From UBA9300 sp964577305 (GTDB taxonomy: Bacteria > Bacteroidota > Bacteroidia > Bacteroidales > VadinHA17): 64,000 bases of DNA. Location of the stretch: positions 1 to 64,000 of the forward strand of contig CAZNYS010000005.1 in NCBI GenBank assembly GCA_964577305.1. Direction: 5' to 3'. Under the pieces are notes generated by a model. That model had not been told where the DNA came from and searched no databases. It worked only from the letters and a program-made list of their open reading frames with translations. Both the position numbers and the translations under genes were made by a program. Numbering within the stretch: the first letter of the stretch is position 1; each line of letters begins with the position of its first letter. Shown piece by piece: positions 34,885 to 43,341 of the stretch.

Positions 34885-35425
34885 ATGGTGTTTTTTCAAA
34901 TTCCAGATAAATATCCTTTAACCTCTTAAGTGCCCTGCAAATCCTTGTTTTTACCGCACTCTCACTGCAATTGTTTATCACAGCAATTTCACTGTATTTC
35001 AATTCCCTGATCTTGGCCATAAGCAAAATTTCCCTGTCCTGGGATTTTAGTTTCTCAAGTGCATAGTTTAAGATTGCTGCACTCTCCTTCTTTTCGAGCT
35101 GGTCTGGCCCATAAGGATTCTCGTCTTTAAGATCATGATTCAACTCACCGGGACGATTCCGGGCATGCTTCCTCAAATAATCAATACCCAGATTATGAGC
35201 TATACTGAAAAGCCATTTTGCAAAAGTGCCTGTGCCTTTAAAGCTATGTTTGTACTTCAGGGCTTTAAGAAATACACTATGCGAAAGATCCTCACTGGCC
35301 TGACTATCTCCTGATGTAATCTTGTAGAAATATCCGTAAACAGGTACTTTATATCGTTCATACAATATCCCGAACCTGTCGATATTACCACCGACAACAT
35401 CCCTCATTATAGCATTCTCATCCAA
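34862..35425 (-). CDS. ECF-type RNA polymerase sigma factor
   Basis: A 187-residue sigma-70-family factor of the extracytoplasmic-function type. Region 2 spans about 8-90 (FGILYERYKVPVYGYFYKIT, DLSHSVFLKALKYK, FAKWLFSIAHNLGIDYLRK) and region 4 about 118-178 (LEKLKSQDREILLMAKIREL, then SEIAVINNCSESAVKTRICRA as the helix-turn-helix). The start drawn here is a TTG at 35425. An ATG at 35407 (Met7) is the alternative and would leave region 2 nearly intact. It is the first gene of a four-gene unit with its likely anti-sigma factor directly downstream. Self-activation of the unit is expected by analogy. Confidence 0.92.
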   Translation of the reverse strand: MDENAIMRDVVGGNIDRFGILYERYKVPVYGYFYKITSGDSQASEDLSHSVFLKALKYKHSFKGTGTFAKWLFSIAHNLGIDYLRKHARNRPGELNHDLKDENPYGPDQLEKKESAAILNYALEKLKSQDREILLMAKIRELKYSEIAVINNCSESAVKTRICRALKRLKDIYLEFEKTPYEKKEHL

Positions 35426-35487
35426 GCTCAGATTAGTATTTTTTTAATAATAACCCGGGAAGCCAGTGAAGGTTACATTATTAAAGG

Positions 35488-37671
35488 TTATTCCTTTTCA
35501 AAATGTGTCTCGTACCAATCGATCATCCGCCGCCAGTGGTCATGAAAGTCGGCTCCATTACTGGCCATGCCAGCCCCGTGGCCCCCATTAACATAATTTA
35601 CCCATACCACTTCTTTCCCAAGGCGCCTCATGGCATAGTACAGCTCCCTGGTATTCAGTGCTGGCACATTCCAGTCTCCCTCACCGGTAAGCAAAAGGTG
35701 AGGGGTTTCTATCCTGTCGGCAAAAAGTATTGCTGAAGTGGCAAAATACTTCATTGGTGCATCCCATAAAGTTTCTCCGATCCTGTCCTGCCCCACCTCA
35801 GCTGCTGCATAATTTCGTGTTCCTATGCGGGGACTGTCGCCCAAAAAACTTATTATGTTTGTTTTACCTGAGATATTTATAGCTGCTGCAAAACGATCGG
35901 TTTGTGTTATTAATAATGATGTAGCATAACCGCCATAGCTTGTACCGTGCACACCAAGTTTATCTTTATCTGCCAGGCCCTTTTCAATCAGTTTATTGAT
36001 ACCTGAGCTAATCCCTTTTATCCATGCTTCGCCTGGATAACCTTCAATAAGGTTGACTGAAGGTTTAAAACCAAAATAACCAGCATTGGCAATCAGGTTC
36101 ATTGAGTAACTGTACCCGTTATTAAAGAAATCTTCATAGATCTCACAGACCAGGGGATATTTTTTTTCGGGATCATAATCCACAGGATAATAGAGTATCC
36201 CATATAATTCCTTTCCATCTGCATCAAGGTATTTAACAAGCTCGCTCCTTGTAATCTTCTTATTTTCAATCCATGGATTAAGATCTGTAAGTTGTTTTAT
36301 ATTTTCAAATGCAGGATCCGAAACATAGAAATCCTCAGGCTTGTCTCCATCTGAAAGACTATAGAATAACTTGCTTCCGTCTTCCGACATCTGCCATGAT
36401 GAATACAGGTTTGAGTCTTTGACGAGGTCCCTGAATTGCCTGGTTTCAAGATCATATTCCACAAGGCCTCTTTCCCATTTATCCCTTGCTGAATAGCTCA
36501 TGTACCATGAGCTCCCATCAGGCTTCCAGTCAACGATCCTGAGCCTGGGACTCTCTTCCTCATCTTCAGGCAGTTCATACACAAGCTCCATATCTTTGGT
36601 ATCAATATCGATCATCCAGTATCCTTTTTTTGTTGAAGCCAGCACATATTGACCATCGGGGTTCCACCTCATAACTGAAAATTTTGCTTCCGAGGTATCT
36701 TTCTTAACTACTTCGGTTGTATCAGAGGATATCTTTACTGCTTCCTTATCAAACACTGATCTGATGAATACATGATCTGAATCACTATATGCATACTTTG
36801 TCTTCGTGTCATCCCAGCTGATACTGATCCTCTTTTCAGATTTTTCCTTAAGTGTATCCACCATTGATGGCGTATCCAGGTCAATCATATACAAACCATA
36901 ATCAGTACCACCACGCCTGTCATAGCTGGTTTTTTTCGGAACAAATTCAACAAATACCATTTTATTACCTTCTTCTGTCAGGGAAACATTTGAATACCTG
37001 CCCTCAGGAAGTAATCGTTCAACACTTCCTGAACTGATATCCACTTTTACAGGGATTGAAAGTGAAGAATGGTTTTGAATCTCATCCCATTTGAGGAAGG
37101 GCCTTTTTGAGTCATATACTGTAATAGGTCCTACAGTTGCTTCCCTGAATAATGAATCACCTTTGTTCTTCCAGTTTTCTGACCTGAGAGAAATAATAAG
37201 ATATTCACTATCAGGTGTCCACTCAAGCAAAGAGTTGGAAGCTATATCAAGGTCTGTCTTCAACTTTATGCTTTTTGTCCTGCCATTTGCTGTATTATGT
37301 ATATACAACCTGAACTCACCTTCTTCATATGCCAGGCATGCAAGATCGCTCCCTCCGGGGCTCCATTTTAAACCTCCCATTATCTTCCCCGTATCAAATA
37401 TCATATCAGTTGCATCTTCTTTTGTGTCAATAATCACAATCTCACTTGTATAGGGAGCTACATAATTTGGATCACCGTATCTTCCATGATCAATATTAAG
37501 GCGGTCTTTCCGTGCCCTTATGACGCCCGCAACCAACTGTCCATCATCGGTGATATCCATTGCACTGAAAGATTTTACATTCAGGACATCCTGGGAAGTA
37601 AATGAAGTTTTTTGAGAATAAATCCAGGATGGAAATAGAATAATTAATATAAGTAGGGTAATTTTTTTCAT
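35488..37671 (-). CDS. S9-family serine peptidase (prolyl oligopeptidase-like)
   Basis: A 727-residue exported peptidase (signal 1-20, SWIYSQ). Residues about 25-460 are a seven-blade-type beta-propeller with WSPGG, WTPD and WKPDG repeats. Residues about 480-727 are the alpha/beta-hydrolase domain. The catalytic triad is visible: Ser578 in GVHGTSYGGY, Asp666 in TGEGDWNVP and His698 in NGGHGAG. The family cleaves after proline or releases acylated or dipeptide ends; the exact subfamily is unclear. It lies upstream of the sigma unit on the same strand, with a 62-nt gap, and divergent from the plug-only genes. A periplasmic role in peptide use is likely. Confidence 0.92.
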   Translation of the reverse strand: MKKITLLILIILFPSWIYSQKTSFTSQDVLNVKSFSAMDITDDGQLVAGVIRARKDRLNIDHGRYGDPNYVAPYTSEIVIIDTKEDATDMIFDTGKIMGGLKWSPGGSDLACLAYEEGEFRLYIHNTANGRTKSIKLKTDLDIASNSLLEWTPDSEYLIISLRSENWKNKGDSLFREATVGPITVYDSKRPFLKWDEIQNHSSLSIPVKVDISSGSVERLLPEGRYSNVSLTEEGNKMVFVEFVPKKTSYDRRGGTDYGLYMIDLDTPSMVDTLKEKSEKRISISWDDTKTKYAYSDSDHVFIRSVFDKEAVKISSDTTEVVKKDTSEAKFSVMRWNPDGQYVLASTKKGYWMIDIDTKDMELVYELPEDEEESPRLRIVDWKPDGSSWYMSYSARDKWERGLVEYDLETRQFRDLVKDSNLYSSWQMSEDGSKLFYSLSDGDKPEDFYVSDPAFENIKQLTDLNPWIENKKITRSELVKYLDADGKELYGILYYPVDYDPEKKYPLVCEIYEDFFNNGYSYSMNLIANAGYFGFKPSVNLIEGYPGEAWIKGISSGINKLIEKGLADKDKLGVHGTSYGGYATSLLITQTDRFAAAINISGKTNIISFLGDSPRIGTRNYAAAEVGQDRIGETLWDAPMKYFATSAILFADRIETPHLLLTGEGDWNVPALNTRELYYAMRRLGKEVVWVNYVNGGHGAGMASNGADFHDHWRRMIDWYETHFEKE

Positions 37672-37738
37672 AGAGGTCGTTTATTTAGTTAGACTTTGGA
37701 TCAATATTTGTATACTTAATGTATACTTAAATGTAAAT

Positions 37739-37789
37739 TTAACAATTATAGATCAGGATTAAGAACCCTGGAAACTTAATAATTGTTAA
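37739..37789. repeat. Inverted repeat in the divergent S9/plug-only gap
   Basis: TTAACAATTA (37739-37748) and its exact complement (37780-37789) flank 31 nt. Two TATACTTAA units lie just before it, at about 37710-37730. The 187-bp gap lies between divergent genes, so an operator or a paired promoter region is possible. Confidence 0.4.
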
Positions 37790-37826
37790 TTAAGGCATAA
37801 AGAATGCTTTTTATGAGTATATTTGA

Positions 37827-37834
37827 TAACTTTG
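37827..37834 (+). promoter_or_regulatory. Promoter-like -7 box for the plug-only genes
   Basis: TAACTTTG matches TAnnTTTG and lies 25 nt before the ATG at 37859. The expected TTTG 20 nt upstream is not present. Confidence 0.35.
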
Positions 37835-37858
37835 AATAAATCAATAAATTATACAAAT

Positions 37859-38569
37859 ATGAACTGGAAAATATTATTTATTCTACCTTTCTTAATATTC
37901 ATTTTTCAGAGCAGCACCTCACAGGAAAAAGAAGAAATGATAAAAATTAAAGGTTATGTTAAAACTGCCGATGACAAACCAGTGGCCAATGCTTTTATAT
38001 TTATTGACGGTAAAATACTTGATACTAAAACACGTACAAATGGCAGGTTTAAAGTAAGTATACCTGAGAGTTCAGAAAAACTCTCTGTATATACAATTGA
38101 TAACCGGTTTGCTGAACTTGACATAAATGGCAGGAAAAATTTCAGTGTAACCATTTCTGAACCCCTTAATACAAACAAAATAATATCAGATGGTCATACT
38201 GAAAAACTTATCGATCTTGGCTACTATAAGATCCAGGCTGATAAGCTTACATCCAGCGTAGGTATAGTTGAATCAAAAGAAGGTGAGGATAACTACTACA
38301 ATGATATATATGAGATGATCAAAGGTGAGCTGCCGGGGGTATCAGTAATTGGTAACAGTATTACCATTAGGGGACCAGGATCACTGAGATCAAGCAACGA
38401 ACCTCTGTTCGTAGTTAACGGAATGCCTGTTAACTCAGTGACTCACATTTCACCTGCAGCTGTTGAATCAATATCAGTGCTGAGAGGAGCCTCTGCAAAT
38501 ATGTACGGATCCCGGGGTTCAAATGGTGTAATCGTGATACAATTGAAAAGCGGTAACAAAAAAGAATAA
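37859..38569 (+). CDS. Plug-only SusC-like protein without a barrel (copy 1)
   Basis: A 236-residue exported protein. The ATG at 37859 opens a signal peptide (1-22, FQSSTSQ); an upstream in-frame start at 37823 would add 12 unlikely residues. It has a carboxypeptidase-regulatory-like domain (about 27-101, IKGYVKTADDKPVANAFIFI) and a TonB-receptor plug domain (about 140-231) with SSNEPLFVVNGMP, ISVLRGASANMYG and SRGSNGVIVIQLKSG. In a SusC protein about 700 barrel residues would follow at this point; here the protein ends five residues later. The ending is clean and is shared by the next gene, so it is not a fresh truncation. A periplasmic role, perhaps contacting TonB or a partner barrel, is inference. 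Confidence 0.85.
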   Translation: MNWKILFILPFLIFIFQSSTSQEKEEMIKIKGYVKTADDKPVANAFIFIDGKILDTKTRTNGRFKVSIPESSEKLSVYTIDNRFAELDINGRKNFSVTISEPLNTNKIISDGHTEKLIDLGYYKIQADKLTSSVGIVESKEGEDNYYNDIYEMIKGELPGVSVIGNSITIRGPGSLRSSNEPLFVVNGMPVNSVTHISPAAVESISVLRGASANMYGSRGSNGVIVIQLKSGNKKE

Positions 38570-38631
38570 CTCTGTATTAGCTGTTATTTTTAATAGACTG
38601 TTTTAAATATATTATCATTGAATTTTCATAT

Positions 38632-39339
38632 ATGAAGAACAGAGCGACAATTATTATTCTTGCAGCCTTTCTGGTTGCATTTCAACCATCCACACAAAAG
38701 GAACAGGAAACCAGGAAAACAGTAAGCGGGCATGTGAAAACGCAATCAGGCGACCCTGTAAAGAGGGCCTTGCTTTTTGTTGACGGTATGAGCATTAACA
38801 CAAATACCAACAGGAAAGGAAATTATAAGATTAGAATAAGAAAGGGCACCAGGACTATTGCTGTATATTCCGATTCCCGTGGTAGCGAGGAAGCACAGTA
38901 CACAGGTCAGGACACCATTAATTTTGTCCTTTCGGGTTCATTTAATGCCAGAGTATCCATTCCACAGGAAGAAGAGGAATATGTTGATATAGGATACGGA
39001 AAGGTTAAGAGAGATAACTTAACCACAAGCGTTGGCAGCGTAAGTAAAGAAAAGATCAATCAGCCACATTATACTGATATTTACACCATGATCCAGGGTG
39101 AAGTACCAGGAGTTACTGTCTCAGGTAACACGATAATCATAAGAGGTATCCATACCATTAATGCCAGCAACGAGCCACTCTTTGTTGTAGATGGTGTTAT
39201 AGCTAGTTCTATCTCACATATCAATCCAATGGACGTCGAATCGATTGATATATTAAAAGGTGCCTCCGCAACAATCTACGGTGTCAATGGAGCCAATGGT
39301 GTAATTCTCATCAATACCAAAAAAGCCAGAAGGAAATAA
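38632..39339 (+). CDS. Plug-only SusC-like protein without a barrel (copy 2)
   Basis: A 235-residue paralogue of the preceding gene, 62 nt downstream. The signal spans about 1-22, the carboxypeptidase-regulatory-like domain about 29-110 (VSGHVKTQSGDPVKRALLFV), a short acidic linker QEEEEY lies near 112, and the plug about 120-231 (SNEPLFVVDGV, IDILKGASATIYGVNGANGVILIN). The segment VDIGYGKVKRDN near 118 resembles the normal VVVGYGxxKK box more than copy 1 does. It ends in a basic KKARRK instead of a barrel. It is 18 nt from the S51-like peptidase gene, so these three genes probably share a transcript. Confidence 0.85.
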   Translation: MKNRATIIILAAFLVAFQPSTQKEQETRKTVSGHVKTQSGDPVKRALLFVDGMSINTNTNRKGNYKIRIRKGTRTIAVYSDSRGSEEAQYTGQDTINFVLSGSFNARVSIPQEEEEYVDIGYGKVKRDNLTTSVGSVSKEKINQPHYTDIYTMIQGEVPGVTVSGNTIIIRGIHTINASNEPLFVVDGVIASSISHINPMDVESIDILKGASATIYGVNGANGVILINTKKARRK

Positions 39340-39357
39340 TAAGCAAAAAAGGATACA

Positions 39358-40149
39358 TTGAAAAGACGCGCATTTATAACAACGGGAAGCCTCGGTGCAC
39401 TCGGACTTAGCTTAAGTGATATTTCTGTTGCTGAAAGTGCAGACAACAAACCTGCTGACAGCCGAAAGAAAATACTGATTTCAGGTGGTGGATTAAATAA
39501 ATCCTTTATCACTTATCTTAATAAGCTTATAGGTAAAAAGAAGCCCCGTTTGTGTTTTCTGCCCACGGCAGCTGCTGATGACCCGCGGGTAGCAGTTTAC
39601 TGGTACCAACTATGTGCAGATCTTGATGTGGTACCATATGTACAGAATATGTTCATCACAAGTTATTACATGAAAGAATCTTTTGAAGATGTTTTGCTGT
39701 CAATGGACGGAATAGTTGTGGGCGGTGGAAATACTCTTAATATGCTTGCCATATGGAAAGCACAGGGTATAGATAAGGTTCTTTACAAAGCCTGGGAAAA
39801 AGGAATAATCCTCTCCGGGGGTAGTGCCGGTTCATTATGCTGGTTCGAGGAAGGTACAACGGATTCAAGGCCAAAGGTGCTTACGAAAATAGAATGCCTG
39901 GGATTTCTTGAAGGGTCTCACTCTCCACATTATGATGGCGAAGAAGAACGAAGACCCAGGTATCATAATCTTATAAAATCAGGTGAACTGAAACCTGGCT
40001 ATGCGGTGGATAATAATGCTGCAATCTTATTTATTGACAACAAAGTAAGCGAGGTAATTGCAAGCGATAATCATAGTAATGCATATTATGTCGAATTAGT
40101 AGATGGAGAGATAAAGGAAACGGTTCTCAAACCGGATAAAATCCTGTAA
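39358..40149 (+). CDS. S51-family (peptidase E / cyanophycinase-like) protein with Tat-like signal
   Basis: A 263-residue class-I glutamine-amidotransferase-fold serine hydrolase. It starts with TTG (39358-39360), 4 nt after AAAAAAGGA; no other in-frame start keeps the N-terminus. The first residues MKRRAFITTGSLGALGLSL fit a twin-arginine export signal. Catalytic Ser156 is in ILSGGSAGSL, with a VVGGGNTLNML loop near 120 and the probable catalytic His191 in SHSPHYDGEEERR. Family members remove Asp dipeptides or degrade cyanophycin; the substrate here is not known. It lies 18 nt after the second plug-only gene and 42 nt before thrB. Confidence 0.85.
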   Translation: MKRRAFITTGSLGALGLSLSDISVAESADNKPADSRKKILISGGGLNKSFITYLNKLIGKKKPRLCFLPTAAADDPRVAVYWYQLCADLDVVPYVQNMFITSYYMKESFEDVLLSMDGIVVGGGNTLNMLAIWKAQGIDKVLYKAWEKGIILSGGSAGSLCWFEEGTTDSRPKVLTKIECLGFLEGSHSPHYDGEEERRPRYHNLIKSGELKPGYAVDNNAAILFIDNKVSEVIASDNHSNAYYVELVDGEIKETVLKPDKIL

Positions 40150-40191
40150 CTAATTGAAATTTGAAATTAACTAACTGACCTACAGCCAAAT

Positions 40192-41127
40192 ATGAATCAC
40201 AATACTGATAAAAAAATCAGGATTTTTGCCCCGGCAACAGTTTCCAATGTAGGGAGTGGTTTTGATATCATGGGATTTGCTATTGAAGGAATCGGTGATA
40301 CCATCGAAATGGATTTACGAAACGACTCTTTGTTCATGATAGAAAACGACACGGGTGAAACCCTGCCTGCTGATCCGGATGAAAATGTTATTTATCCCGT
40401 TATTAAAGCACTCCAGGAAGAGCTTGGAATTGATGTAGGTGTTAATATAAAATTTATTACAAAAATCAAACCCTGCAGTGGTATAGGATCAAGCGCTGCC
40501 AGCGCAGTGGCTGCTGCATATGGCTTTAACAAGCTCCTGGGAAACCCCCTGATCAAAAAAGAGCTGATAAGATATGCAATGGAAGGTGAAAGAATGGTAA
40601 GTGGTGCCGGCCATGCTGACAATATTGCACCATGCATGCTCGGTGGTTTTATCATTATCAGGTCATACCGCCCGCTTGATATAATAGAAATACCATACCC
40701 CGAGACTATTTATTGTACTGTTGCATTACCCGATATTGCGATAAAAACTTCTGTTGGAAGATCTGTCCTTCAAAAATCACACTCATTAAAGAAGACAATA
40801 ACACAAACAGGTAATGCAGCCGGACTGGTAGCAGGAATAATCACGGGGGATTTTGAACTGATCGGAAGATCAATGGTGGATGTAATAGCCGAACCAAGGC
40901 GCAAAGATATGATCCCGGGATTTGATGACGTGCGTAAGGCTGCTACCGGGGCCGGCGCATTGGGATGCAATATTTCAGGGTCCGGACCGGCGGTCTTTGC
41001 CCTGTCAACAGAACCCGGAAAAGCCAGGGAAGCAGGTGAAGCCATGGTTGAAACATTCAAAAAGAATAAGCTCAGTTGCCAACTGTTCGTTTCACCTATC
41101 AGCAGGAAAGGTGTCTGTGAAATCTAA
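40192..41127 (+). CDS. thrB: Homoserine kinase
   Basis: A 311-residue cytosolic GHMP-family kinase that phosphorylates L-homoserine in threonine synthesis. The opening APATVSNVGSGFDIMGFA (residues 13-30) and the ATP loop PCSGIGSSAASAVAAA (94-109) are diagnostic, and a C-terminal GHMP loop NISGSGPAVFA is near 260. Length is normal. It precedes thrC by 11 nt, so it catalyses the step directly before. The usual thrA (aspartokinase-homoserine dehydrogenase) is not next to it. Confidence 0.97.
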   Translation: MNHNTDKKIRIFAPATVSNVGSGFDIMGFAIEGIGDTIEMDLRNDSLFMIENDTGETLPADPDENVIYPVIKALQEELGIDVGVNIKFITKIKPCSGIGSSAASAVAAAYGFNKLLGNPLIKKELIRYAMEGERMVSGAGHADNIAPCMLGGFIIIRSYRPLDIIEIPYPETIYCTVALPDIAIKTSVGRSVLQKSHSLKKTITQTGNAAGLVAGIITGDFELIGRSMVDVIAEPRRKDMIPGFDDVRKAATGAGALGCNISGSGPAVFALSTEPGKAREAGEAMVETFKKNKLSCQLFVSPISRKGVCEI

Positions 41128-41138
41128 TATCTTCATCC

Positions 41139-42419
41139 ATGAAATTCGTAAGTAGCAGGTACAAGTCCCGCCTGTTCAGCCTGAAAGATACTGTTTATGC
41201 CGGCCTTGCACCTGACGGAGGTCTTTTTATGCCGGAAAAGTACCCTCCTCTATCCCTGAGAAATTACAAAAACCAGGAGCACGAAATTTTTTCTCACATG
41301 GCTTTCAATCTCGCAAAACCATACCTTGAAGAAGATATGGATGACCATACCATAAGAAAAATAGTTACCGAGGCCTTTGATTTTGAAATTCCCCTCAAAA
41401 AGATAAAGGAAGATATCTATACCCTCGAATTATTTCATGGCCCTACGCTGGCCTTTAAGGATATTGGAGCGAGATTTATGGCAAAGCTGATGGCTGAATT
41501 AAACTGGGATAATGAAGATATAACTATCCTTGTAGCCACCTCAGGCGATACAGGTGGAGCTGTAGCATCCGGGTTTCACAGAATAGAGAATATTAAAGTG
41601 GTAGTGCTTTATCCCGCAGGCAAAGTGAGTAAATTCCAGGAAAAACAGTTTACTACACTGGGTGATAATATTGACTGCCTGGCTGTTGATGGTAGTTTTG
41701 ATGATTGCCAGAGGCTGGTGAAGGAAGCTTTTATAGATAATGAACTCAGAAAAAAACGCAAACTGACATCGGCCAACTCAATAAATATTGGCAGATGGCT
41801 GCCCCAGTCATTCTACTATAGCTGGGGTTTGCTAAAGTGGGTAAAAGAAAATCCCAGCATATTACCGGTTGTATCTGTACCAAGTGGTAATTACGGAAAC
41901 CTCACAGCAGGTATGCTGGCGTATGAATCGGGTATGCCATTTACGGGGTTTATTGCCGCTTCAAACATTAATAATACTATTCCCCTGTACCTGCGGTCAG
42001 GCATCTTTGAACCCAAGGAATCTGTGCAGACTATAACCAATGCAATGGATGTAGGTAATCCTTCAAACTTCGAAAGGATGAAATATATTGGCGGGACATG
42101 GAAAAATATCAATGAACTTGTATCTGCTTATGAATTCCGAGACCAGGAAATACTTAAGTGTATAGAGAGAGTATATGATGAAACCGGTTATATCCTTGAA
42201 CCACATAGTGCCACAGGATATATGGCGCTTGAAAAATCAAAACGTAAAGGCTTCTTTATAGCTACCGCTCACCCTGTGAAATTTCTTGATGTAATCCCCG
42301 AAAAGATCAGGGAACAGGTTGAGCTACCTTCTCATTTCAGCAAATTTGAGACTGAAGGGTCATCACTGGGCATGTCAGGTAATTACTTTGATTTCAGGGA
42401 ATATCTTATAAAAGGCTAA
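41139..42419 (+). CDS. thrC: Threonine synthase
   Basis: A 426-residue PLP enzyme that converts O-phosphohomoserine to threonine. The PLP lysine is K107 in FHGPTLAFKDIG, and the phosphate loop is VATSGDTGGAVASGF near 130. The N-terminus KFVSSRYKSRLFSLKDTVYAGLA, split here at about residue 20, is typical of bacterial ThrC. It overlaps nothing and is followed by a perfect 22-bp palindrome that can act as a terminator. Confidence 0.97.
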   Translation: MKFVSSRYKSRLFSLKDTVYAGLAPDGGLFMPEKYPPLSLRNYKNQEHEIFSHMAFNLAKPYLEEDMDDHTIRKIVTEAFDFEIPLKKIKEDIYTLELFHGPTLAFKDIGARFMAKLMAELNWDNEDITILVATSGDTGGAVASGFHRIENIKVVVLYPAGKVSKFQEKQFTTLGDNIDCLAVDGSFDDCQRLVKEAFIDNELRKKRKLTSANSINIGRWLPQSFYYSWGLLKWVKENPSILPVVSVPSGNYGNLTAGMLAYESGMPFTGFIAASNINNTIPLYLRSGIFEPKESVQTITNAMDVGNPSNFERMKYIGGTWKNINELVSAYEFRDQEILKCIERVYDETGYILEPHSATGYMALEKSKRKGFFIATAHPVKFLDVIPEKIREQVELPSHFSKFETEGSSLGMSGNYFDFREYLIKG

Positions 42420-42424
42420 GGTCC

Positions 42425-42446
42425 CGAAAAAGCATATGCTTTTTCG
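42425..42446 (+). terminator. Perfect 22-bp palindrome after thrC
   Basis: CGAAAAAGCAT (42425-42435) is followed at once by its exact complement (42436-42446). It starts 6 nt after the thrC stop. The T-rich right arm fits a terminator. It is also the first of a run of hairpins to 42621. Confidence 0.55.
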
Positions 42447-42454
42447 AGGATTCT

Positions 42455-42621
42455 CGAATCGAAGATTCGGAACTGAGGCTAAGGCTAAGAAAAATTGCTT
42501 GTTGTTCAAATCGAGAATTGCTGTAACGTCATGTGTCAGCATGACAAATTACGCTCTGCTTACGCAGAGCAAATTACACGAGCAAAGCGAGCCAATTACG
42601 CGAACACAGTGAGCAAATTAC
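42455..42621. repeat. Cluster of tandem short hairpins with AAATTAC spacers
   Basis: After the thrC palindrome comes CGAATC-GAA-GATTCG (42455-42469), then units opened by (A)AATTAC at 42546, 42571, 42594 and 42615. The first unit holds a perfect 7-bp stem GCTCTGC-TTAC-GCAGAGC (42553-42570). The next two hold weaker stems (GAGCAAAGCGAGC and GCGAACACAGTGAGC types). The period is 22-25 nt. No gene is seen in the 292-nt gap. Confidence 0.6.
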
Positions 42622-42638
42622 ATTATTTTTTAAAAAAA

Positions 42639-42670
42639 TTTGGATTATTCAAAAACATGTATTAAGTTTG
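42639..42670 (+). promoter_or_regulatory. Bacteroidota-type promoter of the membrane protein/regulator pair
   Basis: TTTG at 42639-42642 and TAAGTTTG at 42663-42670 match the -33 and -7 consensus with a 20-nt spacer, which is ideal. The leader to the ATG at 42712 would be about 35 nt. This is the best promoter match in the window. Confidence 0.7.
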
Positions 42671-42711
42671 TATTGCAAACTATATTATATTACAATTTAA
42701 ATAACATCGCC

Positions 42712-43341
42712 ATGAAAAATAATTTAACCGGAAAAACACTTGAGAGAAATACCTACAGAATGATTTACCGTGATGGTATTTTTGATCTCGCATTTGGATC
42801 AATGTTTATTATATACAGCATAAATATGTACCTGGATATTAATAATATTGACACATCATTATTTATGAGAATCCTGATAGTCCCGGTTGTTCTTATTCTT
42901 GCCGCAATAAAGCTCCTCATTACCCAGAAAAGGATAGGATACGTGAAATTCAAACGAAGCAGGAACAGGAAAAAACTGATCAGTTTTATTATCGCTACAG
43001 CAGCTCTTGTTTTTACAACAATCATTTACATACTGGCTGCAGGAGGTAAAATAAACTCATCGGACGGAAATGAATGGATTTCCCTGCTTATTGAATTCGT
43101 ATTCCTTGTGTCTGTTTTTTTCCTGTTGGCGTATTATACCGATTATTATAAATTCTATATTATCGGGCTTGCCATGGGTTTTGGTTCTCCTGTATCCATC
43201 TATCTTGAACCTTATCTTGGTACAAGGTATTACGGACTGGCATTGTTGTTTATCGTTGGGACAGTACTCATAGTATCAGGTATAATACTGTTAATCAATC
43301 TTTTAAACCAATTCCCAAAAAATCCCGATTATGAAGACTAA
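42712..43341 (+). CDS. Multi-pass membrane protein of unknown function
   Basis: A 209-residue protein; the ATG at 42712 follows the promoter at 42639-42670, and an earlier in-frame start at 42640 overlaps that promoter. Five or six hydrophobic helices are visible: about 23-40 (LAFGSMFIIYSINMY), 52-70, 90-110, 123-142, 147-165 and 175-200. A basic loop (TQKRIGYVKFKRSRNRKK) lies near residue 75. No known transporter or enzyme motif is seen. Its end overlaps the start of the winged-helix regulator by 11 nt, so the pair is probably co-translated. The role is unknown. Confidence 0.75.
   Translation: MKNNLTGKTLERNTYRMIYRDGIFDLAFGSMFIIYSINMYLDINNIDTSLFMRILIVPVVLILAAIKLLITQKRIGYVKFKRSRNRKKLISFIIATAALVFTTIIYILAAGGKINSSDGNEWISLLIEFVFLVSVFFLLAYYTDYYKFYIIGLAMGFGSPVSIYLEPYLGTRYYGLALLFIVGTVLIVSGIILLINLLNQFPKNPDYED

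Noticed and set aside
37859..39339. Plug-only genes as broken remnants of one SusC gene
   Set aside because: Both copies have their own signal peptide and end at the same point, and no barrel-coding sequence follows either one.
42425..42621. CRISPR array reading of the tandem hairpin cluster
   Set aside because: Units are too short and variable (22-25 nt), the shared part is only 7 nt, and there are no cas genes.
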